From NCBI GenBank assembly GCA_013350335.1, contig CM023541.1, positions 62,623,413-62,687,412 on the forward strand: 64,000 nt of DNA, read 5' to 3'. The stretch comes from Chimonanthus salicifolius (lineage: Eukaryota; Streptophyta; Magnoliopsida; Laurales; Calycanthaceae). The notes under the pieces were generated by a model that was given only the letters and a program-made list of their open reading frames with translations, did not search any database and was not told where the DNA came from. The translations under genes and the position numbers were made by a program. Shown here one piece after another: positions 50,310 through 62,300 of the stretch. Each line of letters begins with the position of its first letter. Within the stretch, counting starts at the first letter, position 1.

Positions 50310-53300
50310 TCAGCCATTGAAGTGGAGTTTCTGATTTTGAGAGCTCTGGCCCTGCTGTTGCGGAGCCTGCAGGTTTAATGGTTGTGTATTGTACTGAGAG
50401 AATGGCTGGGAGTACAAAGGATTCATCAGGCCCTGCAGAAGCAGAATACTTGCAAGTCAACATACTGAAAGTGAAATAAATCCATCATGAAAACAATGGA
50501 TATTGATTTTACAAGACCTGTGACTGAAGAGGACCAGGTCCAGCCGCACCAAAGTGGACCTGAGAAGAATCATCTTGTGCGGGGTCGTTGAAACCTGCTT
50601 GTGTAAATAAACCTTGTGATCCATGAGGCATGTAGTCCTGTTGAAAATTTCAATTACCGTTGTTAAAATCTTATGATTCATACAATATCAAAAGAACAAC
50701 AATTCCCATAGAAATATGATTCCCAAATAGAGTTTTGCAGCTATTTGGAGTTCAATATATGGAATTTTTCATTTTGATGGTCTTTTTCTGGGCTTAAGTT
50801 GGGTACCTAGGGCCTATCGATTTTGGGGGTTTTTTCAGCTTATGTTGGCATATTTACAACATTAGTTGGATTATATATTAGTACAGTAGCCTCGAAAGAA
50901 CATGGGATATATATGCATCTTCACTTAATATTGGAAGAACATTGGAAAATTGCTCATATTATAGCTTTTCAGATATCTATGACGTCATTTGACATATTTA
51001 TATTATTTTTTGAACAAATATGAATGTTTTTTTTTATAAATATCATGGGTATCTCCACCAACAATAGAGGTGAGACTAATCACATGGATACATGAAAACA
51101 CCCGCAAGCCTCATATATTAGATAACTCTGGAGAGAATAAAACCTGCGACCTCCAATCTATTCCTAGAAGCTCAAGCCAATTGAATTAACACCCATGCGG
51201 GTTTGAAAAAAATATGAATGTTGTCAGTCATGATCAGTGATTCAAGATGTGTAACGAGTTTGCAATATGACTTGATTTTCACAACATTTTCAATTGACAT
51301 TCAAAAAGGAAAATATGATACACAATTATTGAATACGAAGGTGGATAGAAGTATCAACAGACCTGAGATATAAAGTCATTTCCGGTGCCCAAATGGGAAT
51401 ACCCAGCCTGAGAATTTGGGTTTAAGAAGCTCCCTGGAAACCCAGCTTGTGCTCCTTGTGTGGCATAATCCACACCATATCCACCTTGAGAAGCCTACAG
51501 ATCAAGAAGCATGCTAATAAACTCAACCATACCTTCTAGGGGAAAATAAAATGTCCTCCCAGGACTCAGAAAATAAACATTGAATATTGATCAACAGTGC
51601 CAAGAATCCTATTTCAAGTGGTGATACTTGGAAGATCAACATCAAATATTGTATTTGGTTTGAAAGACATGCTAGTTAACTTTGTAACTTGTCGAAAAGT
51701 ATAACATACTTTTTGTTCCTCCTACAATGTGTATATATATATATATATTTTTTTTCTCAAAGTAATGGTTACTGTTCAAGTGCTGAGATGATGCCTTGCA
51801 TATCAGTCTACAAATTTAGTTCTAAATCCAAATAAAACATTAAAGAACTATAGGAATCAAAGGTTCATCCAGAACAAAACCAAACACATTCCTATACAGG
51901 TGAGATTCGCCTATTGTTCCAAGAAATTAGAAATAAATATTGTAACACGCAACAGATGAAACTGCAAATATTTCCAGCCTCATACCTGTGTAGAGAAATC
52001 TGCAATATTATATGCAACATGCGAACCTTGGCTTTTGAAGTCATCACCCAGGAAATCCTGACAAACAACCATTGTCAAAGAAGAAAGGTGAACAACTATG
52101 AAAATAAATTTTAAGAAAATATTTGGCTTCCAATCATCAGAAATACCTGAGACATGCCACCAATAGAAAACCCGTCACGAAATGTCTGGCTTAGCCCTTG
52201 AACCGGCATCTACCAGATAAAGAAGGTGAATTTTAAACAATGACCAAAATCATGGTAAGAAAAATGAGAACATAATAGAAGTAAGAAAACCTGAGTCATG
52301 AGCCCAGTTTGAGATAATGGAGCTCCCATAGATGGTTGACTATTTGCATTGTCCAGGGCAGGATAATTGAAAGATGAACCAAGATTCCCTACAGTTTGCT
52401 GTGAACCTTGGTGTGAGAGGTGACCTCCAATAGGACCACCTGCATTGCCACGGCCAGCCCCAAAACACCTACTTCCAGGTTGAGGAACCTGAGTAACAGC
52501 TCCAATGGGTCCATGAATGGCTCCACGTGTTGGGATTGCATAAGGCTGAGAATGGAGACCACCAGGAAAGGGAGGAATAGGGATCCGTGGCATGGGAAAT
52601 CCTGCTGGATGAACACCAGGCTTGTGGGTACCATTTGGTGGCCCAAATGGCATATAGGAAGGACCTAAATCAGGGGATGAATCATTAGGAAAAATATACT
52701 TCAGTGGTACAACCAATAAAAGATCAAGAACACTTACCATTGCACTTAAAAAAAAGGTTTTAAATATGAAAATGGAAATAGCATTAAATAAATTAGCTGC
52801 AAATATAAATTGAAGATCTATTTAAGCCATGTCGATCACTCTTCTGGGCTGGGCAAAGCTTAATAGCTGGAGTGTTGTACCTTTAGAGCGGCTGCCTCTT
52901 TTATCAGTATTTGGGCTTGATGAGTTGGCTGATCCAGGATTATCATTAGGCACTATCCCAGGTCCTCCACCAAAGAAAAGTCTGCGGTCATTGTATATCT
53001 GTTTGACAGAGTGCAGATTCAAAATTAGGATTCAAATATTATCAATTATTACGTCACTTTTTTTTAGAAAATATTCTCACTATATATATATATATCACAA
53101 ACCATGAAAAATAAAGCTGGCATACATCTGACTGAAAAATATTGAAGAGGCAATAACTTGAAGGGAAGGCATACTGTACCCTTTTGGGCTTTTGAAACTG
53201 AACCATACTTTGCTTCAAATTATTCAGTGGTCCTTCTACCAAACATTCATGCTCCTGATGAAACATTATCAACAAATGATAAACACATGACATTACAATG

Positions 53301-56300
53301 TCTCAAAAATACTGCCTACAAGTTATAAAATGAAGGTCAAAGAAAGTCAAGGTCTTAACCATCACCCAAATGAGAAATGGCCTTTTCTTTTCTTTTTTTC
53401 TGAAAAGGTAACTTCATTAAAAGCACAAGCGGTGTTCAAAATACCATCCGAGATACAAATAAAAGAAAAGGTGGAAACATCACTCTGGAAAAAAAGAGGG
53501 AAAGAAAACCCTCATGACAATACAAAACACTATAAAAGACTAATGCACTCCTTCCAGGCTCTTATAATGTTTGACATTGAAAGTCCTGGAACCCGAGGAG
53601 CATTTTGCTTTCATTCTCGAATGCCCTTTAAATGAGAAACAATCTTTCCCTATTCTTTATACAATCAACAACACACTTTTTGTATACGTACAGCTTATAC
53701 AAAAACATGCCCCTATGGAATCAATAAAACAATCAGTTTTATTATACACAAAGGTGTTCATTATGCACATATACAACAGCTTTTATAATCCCTGCCAATA
53801 CAGTTATGTAACTTACAAGTCAAAAAACAGAGCCAAAAAATGCCTACCACTCAAAAATAAAAAAGGGAGAGAAACCAGATTCTGTCAAACATTTATTATA
53901 CAGCACTCCAGAAGGTTGTCTACACATTAGCCCACCCTACACCAATCATCCCATCCTGCTAGTTAAAAACCCGAAATAGAACAAATCATCCAATCATAAT
54001 ACTAATAATACTGGCACTTGCAATTATTGGTTAGTACTTAGCTTTTGAATAGTAAGAGGACTGTTAGAGAATAACCATATGACCTTAAGTATTAGTATTA
54101 TATGAGTCTTTTCTTCTCTTAACTTTCTTCAGTATCTTAACCTGTTGTGCTTACCCCAGCAGAAGTGTAACAACAACACGCAACCATAAAAACAGAAGCT
54201 ACCTTATAGTGTGTCAACAGGCTGTTCCATAGTGGCTGTTTGCTTAGGACCTTAGGATTTCCCAAAATCACAATACCATAACGAGCTCTAGTTAGGGCCA
54301 CATTCAGCCTTCGTGGATCATTAAGGAATCCAATGCCCTGTAAAAATAGTATTGAAGTTGTCAAGCGTTTAATAAAACTAAGAGCGACGACAAAAACATA
54401 ACAAACTCTGATGGATCAGAATAATTGGATCTATTGAAAATGATACATCACATGACTAAGGATTAAATGAGAAGATCAATAACAATACCATGATTAATGA
54501 ACCGGATTGAAAAAAAGGAAACAATATCTATTGATTGGGGCACCATATCCTTTCTCTAAACAAATAAATCCAGCATATTTCAATTTTGACCAACAGAAAG
54601 TTTCTCGATAAATATAGCAAGAAGATAACTGAAGCAGCAGATAAAATTGAAATATCTAGATATATACCCACATGCTTAGAAGTAATACAGACGAGCTATA
54701 CCAACGTGTATCATTCAGAGAAGCAACACAGGAAAACACACCAAGCTTTCCAAAATTCCTAATAATTAAAGTTCACCATCTTTAAAAAGTCAATTTTCCC
54801 ATCCATCAGGAGCTGGCCTTTTGAGTTCCATGTTTCTATTCTACCCTCCAGTAATAAAAGTGATAATTCCACCCTTTTCAAGGAAAAAAGATAGAAGAGA
54901 TAGTTCCAAAAAAATCCTACCTCCATTTCCCACATTGTTTCTTTTTTTCTTTTTATGATGAAGAACCCCAAGACTCCCTACCTCTCTCCGAGTACGAGGG
55001 CGTTGGGTAAAACTCCAAATGCATGCAATCCCCGCAAGCCACAGGCATCGGGTTACAATGGGACTCGAACTCAGAACCTCTAGTTACTGAGCCAAAGTGT
55101 TTACCAGTTGAGCTCTGGTTCCAAAAAATTCCTACCTCCATTCCCCACCTATGTTTAAAAGAATACATTAAAAAAAACATTACAAGTTTCATTCCAAAGA
55201 CAAACTAACATCGCAGTTAAAGAAAACTGCTATTTTCTTTTGAAAGCTCAATTGGGAAGTGCAACTGTAACAAACTAACAACCATAAAAGGTAGTGTGTT
55301 TCAAGCACATCATAACTTTTTGGAATATAGAATAAAATTCAGCTCAAGAAATTAGTCCTTTTTTATGCAAAAACTTTATTGTGATACAAATTTGATTTTT
55401 AGCGCATCCCCCACACTAAATAGCCATAGAAACACTTTCTGCAGCGGAGTGACAGCCCATCCTGATATTTGCCCAACAAACAGATTTAAGTCATGAATGG
55501 ACAAATAGTAGAACATTGTTGAACAAACTTGGGTGCAGAAAACCTACCTGATGCTCATTGCTCCTAACACATGACAAAATAATATAATCTTTCTCTCTTC
55601 CCTGAAAAGAATCAACACTCGCGACCTACAAAGGACACAACATCATGTTCAAGTAGGCAAATACGCACATGGAAGCCATAGCAATTATTCTCAAGTGGTG
55701 AAGGCAACCTCAATCTCCTTATAAAGTTGCTGTCTTAAAGAGCCATTTCTTGACATATAATTTACAATGTAAGCCCTTTGACCTTCATATGGTGTTATGA
55801 CTCCAATCTGCTCAATTTTAGAAGCATAGATGGATTACAAATAGTTGCCACAAAAAATCATCACATAAACACAAACAAATTAATGACATCAAGTCAACAA
55901 GAATCAAGCATTCTATAAGACAGATGCACACCTGGCTTGGTATGACACCACTCCTCAAGAATGTGGTTACAATTTTTTCCACATTAGCAGCCTCAGTCCT
56001 GTTTAAATAAGATGTTCCACTTGCACTTATCTCCTCTTGTCCCATCTAAAGAATCAGATTAGAATGTTAAAATTCCCAAGTAAACAAATCATTCAGAAAA
56101 CAAGAACAAACAAAAGTACCTGGACATAGAAGAACATGGGACTAGAATGTTAAAATTCCCAACTAAACAAATCATTCAGAAAACAAGAACAAACAAAAGT
56201 ACCTGGACATAGAAGAACATGGGACGGTTCGGCACAGGCCATGGAAAATCAATGCCAGTTGATTGCCTTTCATCGATGGTCACTCCATTCTGCAAAGTGC

Positions 56301-59270
56301 CCTCATAAAAGCTATTTGAAGGAAATTCTGATAATGAAGGATGCATACGATATTGAACCTGCAATTTGAGCATGAATAAACATCTAAGTAAGATGCAATG
56401 ACACAATTTACATGACACCACACAGGAATTAAAAACAAAAAACAAATTTACAAAACATGAAGATGAAGAAGGATAACAACACATGCGCCCAATGAACACA
56501 TATAAAGAAATGTAGGATGAACAACAAGAGGGTGAATGAAAATTTTGTGTGACCAGAAATATATGGTAGATAACTTGAAGGATGCTATATATTGTGTACT
56601 ATGGTGAAATTGCACAAAGGAGTACAACAAACAAGATGTGATGGGTGATTAAAAAGGGTGTTGTAAATTGTGTGATTGTGTAGACATCACAAATTTTTGT
56701 AATTAATACACAGTTTCTGTTTAAAAAATGTGTTTGTGTGAAGTTCCATATGCTTGTGATTGATCTCATGCACATGGGCCTGCTCACAGAAGAAGGAAGT
56801 TGCTGAGAACCCTACAAGACAAAGGCATACTATACTAGGGCCCTTTTCCAACCCCCACTCCATATGTAAAAAAAAAGGATCAATAACACAGCATATGCCC
56901 AAGCATAACTTTTAGGGCATTCAAACCAAAATTTGTGTGCTATTCAGTCCTCTCCATTTTAACAAAGCACTACAATTACAAGACACCAATAGTGGGATTA
57001 ATATCCACACCAGAAGCCACATCATTTGCATGCTGTTTTTAGCATGGCTAGCTAATTGCTTGCAATAAATTTTGTACTGGTAACCCAACATGTCATGATG
57101 AGATGGAGAAGTTAATGTGATACAAGCAAGTAATCGTTCAAATGTGAGCAAGTTAAGCTTGCCCAAGTATAATGGGTAATTTTTATAGCATATAAGCAGT
57201 TCCATTAACCTGACACCTCTGACGATCTTGGGCTTCAAAGGTTGTCTCTTCTACCATATACCAAACTACTACTATTAACTGAACTCAAAACACCTACAGC
57301 AAAATGCCCACAAAAGGGTGCACCTCGGGTGCCTCTCTTTTTTAATATAGTAATCATTCAAAAAAAAAAAAATCCCACAAAAGAGATTGAACAATATCTG
57401 CAAGAATTTGAATGTCTCACCCAGGGGTTTAAATATCGGCCGATACGTATCGTATCGGCCGATATATATCGGTTTTGGGTATATGAATATCGGCCGATAT
57501 GTATCGTATCGGCCGATATTCACAATATCGGCCTTGATATCGGCCGTATTATATCGGCCCGATATCAAAATATCGGCCGATATCGGCCGATATTTAAAAA
57601 AACAAAGAAGAAAGAGAAAAATATCGGCCGATATATCGGCCGATATATCGGCCGATACCGATTTTTAAACCCCTGGTCTCACCTAGAAGTAAATAATAGA
57701 CTTGTGACTTCCACAATATATCTAACAAGTACCAGATACATCCTTATTCATTAAACCAGATCTACCATCTCTCACCAGATTCTGCAGTCCAGAAAAAATC
57801 CTATATTTAAATAACACCCAGGCCCCTCCCTAAAAATTATATATATATAACTCAGGCAAAAATGAAAATTACTGAGAAACCTAGTGGAGAAAATCCATAA
57901 ACTCCTGCCTTCCATATTTTTAGAAGATCCTGCCATTTATAAATAACCACAAACACTCAACTTTCAGCACTCCTAGACTTTCTCATACCATTCATATGAA
58001 AACATAAAAAGAAATGGGTGAGCTAGTCACAACCTTCTTTTTGGTGGGGGTAGGATTGGGAAGGTGGATGAGTGGATGATTGTGTCAAGGGACTGTGTGG
58101 ATGATATCTGGGACATGACCAAATTAGAGGATAACATACAAGGGAGTATAGAAGTGAGATAATTCCAACAGTTCTTGTTTGTGTGTGCATGCGAAATGGA
58201 GATAAAATAAGAACACACCTGCAGCCTGAATGGTTTCACTCCAAGGAGGACAAGACGTTCAAAGAGAGACTGGGCTAGACCAGCACGGGCTGCCTTCTTG
58301 CACATAATGACTGGTCCTAGTTGACAATGGTCTCCAACAAGAACAACCTAATTGGAGTAGCTAACATTTAAGTGGTAATGTAAATACATCTTAAATACAG
58401 ACATGCAAACACTAGTTCAAGTACCTGTTTCACTCCAAGAACCAAAGGAATAAGGCACTCTGGTTCAGTTGCCTGTGTAGACTCATCTATAAGTACCTGA
58501 AAAAAAAAAGATGAAAAATACATTGGCTCAGAAGAGAAGATAAATAAATGGAAGATTCATTCACCTACTTTTCAGATTATAAATAAAGAAATCAAATTGG
58601 AAAGCTTGTCGACCTGGCGAAATCTGAAGTTTGCAAGTCGGGGATCACCAGCACCAACACAAGTGCAACAGATGACATCAGCACTCTGAGATATCTCCCT
58701 CTCAGTTGCCCGTTTCAATGCTTTATATTTCTTTTCATCACTACTTGACAATTCTCCTACAGAAAAAAAAAAAAAAAAACCACTTCAAAAACAAAAGAAC
58801 ACAACTGAAACTTTAATATAACAGTTTGGCATCACTGAATTACAGTCATCCATTGGAGCACAGAGAGAGAGAGCTTTTGAACATTTAAAAATAGGATATC
58901 TAGATATGAGGTACAAATTTTGGTTGTAATCAATTTTTCGATCTTGAGGGGAACCAAAAAAATTCAATTGATATTTCGGTCATAATGGCCATCACAGCCA
59001 AAATTTATAAATGGGTGAAATCACCAAATTCTCTGAAGTTAAACCAAAACTTCAGAAATATTCGAAATTTGGCAGAAATATGACAAATATCGGCCAAAAC
59101 AATTTTCCCAAAAAATCACCTATATTTCCAATATTTATATTTTCAGCTCATACCAAATCCAAAAAATTCTGCTGAAATGTAGGATTTCAGCCAAATTTGT
59201 ACCTCAGATCTGGACCAACCAGCATGGATGCAACCAGCAAGTAGGCATTAGCCATTTTGTGTCCTTGTGC

Positions 59271-59315
<45 letters not shown>

Positions 59316-62300
59316 AACAATGTAGAAACAGTTACCAATCCATTTAAGGTACTGGAAGAATCCAACACCAAATGAGTTCATGAATTAGCTATCACCAATA
59401 ACACAGAACAGTTTCCTTCAGACAGTGGATGTGTCCAACCCATGCAAGGACATGAGTTGGATTAGCTATCACCTGCCTTCGATACACATGAAGGAAACAT
59501 TCATCAATTAATCTCCCAATTTGTTTCATGATATTCATTTCCATGGTGGCAGTCCTCAATTGTTTTTCCCGTTGCATGATGAATTACCCAAACCCATCCA
59601 CACCAACAAGGGTCCCAGGAAAGGAATGAACATTAAGGTCATAGATGTCCACACAGATTTTCTTAGAAAATTTTGATTTTCATAAATGAAAATTACCCAT
59701 GTCAACTTGTAAATCTGAATACATGGCCAAATTTTCCTAGGAAAGTATCAAGATCCATAGACCTTCTCCTAAGAAAATTCATAAAGCATGCCTTCATGGA
59801 TTTGACCCAACAAATCTTAAAACACTTTGATCTTATTAATACCCAACTTAAACCATTTATCAAATAGGTTGACCCAACCAAGCCTACTTATTAAATGGGT
59901 TCGCCTAATCCAACCTGACTCATACCTTATTAAACAAGCTCCCCAACCCAACCAATCTTAAACAGGTCAATCCAAACCATGCCTAATTTGACTTATTTGT
60001 TAAATGGGTTGGACGGCCCAACTCAATATCCAATCATGCTTAAATGAGTTGATCCAATTTATCCCATCTATTAAATGGTCTAGCCAAACCCTACATATTT
60101 ATTAAAAGGTTTGCCTAATCCTTGAATTGTTTAAGCCAACCCAAATAATCTTAAATGGGCCAAATTGATCCATATTCATTAAACAAATTTGCCTGACCAA
60201 AGCACCCAACTAGGCTTGCATAGGTTTAGCCAACCAACTCAATTAGTAATTGGTCGCCCCAACCCAACTCATACTAAACCCAGTCCTATTTACTGAACAC
60301 GTTGATCCAAACTTGGGTACACATGCTCCATTTATGATTTTGCATCTCTAATATGTAGGCAGGCACTAGCAAATTGAACATTTTTTTTCCGGGAATGATA
60401 ATTTTACATCATCTTCAAAGTATGTAATACAATGCAGTTACACAAAAGTAATAATATCAAAACATGCAAGCAAGGAGCATGTATGTACATAAAATAGGCA
60501 TTGCTTAAAGCAATCCATACAACATTTTATATTGTTTAAATCCAATCCAAACTGCAACCATCGGATATATCTATTATACAAAAAGGCAGTAATGTAACAA
60601 AGAAATCAGTGGCATAAGAAAAATCAGAACGTGACAAGTGCAAAACAATTCAACCTTGGAGACAACTCCAATACCATCAATTATAGTGAGAGATAGAAAA
60701 CCAACAGATAATAACCAAGAACAAGGCAATTTAACAAAATATAGATATAAGCCAAAATGCACCTTGTTCATCTTTAAGCTGCTGTAGCTTATGAAGTTCA
60801 CTCTTTTCAGATGTATCAAGATGTCGGACCTGCAACATTTAATAGATAAGATGGTTATATTGACATAGCAATAATCCTCAGGAACTCCTTGATGGCTACA
60901 AAATAATTATATAAATCTACAAAAAGTTGCCAGTCAACAAGCACACCTGATAGTGCAGCGTTAAATGCTCAACAGGAGAGCTCACGGCCTCCCTTGATTT
61001 AGCACAAAGCCTGACAACCTGAAAATCAAACAAAATGTTGATGAAAATTAATGAAAAAGCCCAGATTATGACAAACGGATATAAGCTAAAAGCAAGTCCA
61101 AGTCAAACTTGAAAGAAAACGGTAAGGACTCAATTTTATCCCTATAAATAGCTTCCATATCACAAAACCCAAAGCTAGAGTTTCAGGTACCAAATATATA
61201 AATTATACTCAATGCAGCAATTCCACCTCATATCTAAGTATAACTTGAGAGAGAAAGTGTTTTGTGGGGGGGGGGGGGGAGAACCCGGACTGAACTTAAG
61301 CTTCCAAGATCACATTTAAATTTCGCACAGGTATTAGAATCGAAGTTGCCACCAAGGTGGTCACATACTGTAACTACTCTCAAAGTTGCATGGGCACTTG
61401 TATATATACTATATATCTGGTTAGATAACAATGATTGTACTTCAGGATACATTGTTAAGTATGCTTTAGCTAATCACATTGTTCAAGGTTTGTTATATTT
61501 GAACTTATAACGCTTTCATCATAGTTTTCTCATAAAAGATTTAATGATAAAGAAAGGCCATGAAAGATTTAACCTCAAAATATACGCAACACACATGTAA
61601 CATTTAGCACTTGAAGACTAACTCATTTAATAGAACAGAAGAACTTGCATTGGTAATTTTACATGTAAAAAATAAAACTACTAATCTAAATATTTGTTTT
61701 ACCATTCAATAATGTGGGAAACCCATATGCATATATTAGTCTTTGATTCTAAGAAACAGAAAACTATGAAACTATGGTAACACTTGGAATGAAGTCTCAA
61801 TGGCTCGTTAGATGGCAAATGATGCAATACAGTGATAATGAGTGGAAAATAAAAACTCACAAAGCTATCCCATAGAGATGGGGAAATCGTGATAACAACA
61901 ATATGGTGACAACAAAATAAGGTAATTCTCGTAACATGAAAGCTTTGAAATGTTGATGAAAAGATATCAAGTAAATGTTATTACCTTCAATCCGGTTGCA
62001 CTTATCTTCTCAGCAAGTTGATCAACAGCCACATTACTTGGAGCACAAACCAGAACCTGGACAAGACATCAACAGCAATCAACACAGAATGTAACAAAAC
62101 CAAAGAGTGCTAAATCCCAAACTCCTACTTAAGATACACAGTCATTTACCTGTCCTTGGCCTTGTTTGGCCATATGATAAACAATGGCTGCGGAAGTAAC
62201 TGTTTTCCCTGTGCCAGGGGGTCCCTGTATTAAGCTGATTGGCTTCTGAAGAACACTCTTTACTGCAAAAACCTGTCCACGAAGGTGTGAACATCATATA

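Noticed and set aside
50823..51023. Plus-strand 66-residue frame with hydrophobic stretches inside a UPF1 intron.
   Set aside because: Antisense to an intron, no homologue recognised, ends next to a SINE insertion; probably chance.
52389..52668. Frames in both strands over the largest UPF1 exon.
   Set aside because: Shadows of the exon 52664-52291, whose own frame matches the UPF1 tail without a break.
55000..55120. Apparent tRNA gene on the minus strand with clear A and B boxes.
   Set aside because: No acceptor stem, followed by a non-tRNA body and A-rich tail, and flanked by a long target duplication: a SINE head.
57420..57680. Regularly spaced short repeats that might suggest a CRISPR-like array.
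   Set aside because: The units are adjoining palindromes without unique spacers, in a plant intron, within a transposon with defined ends.
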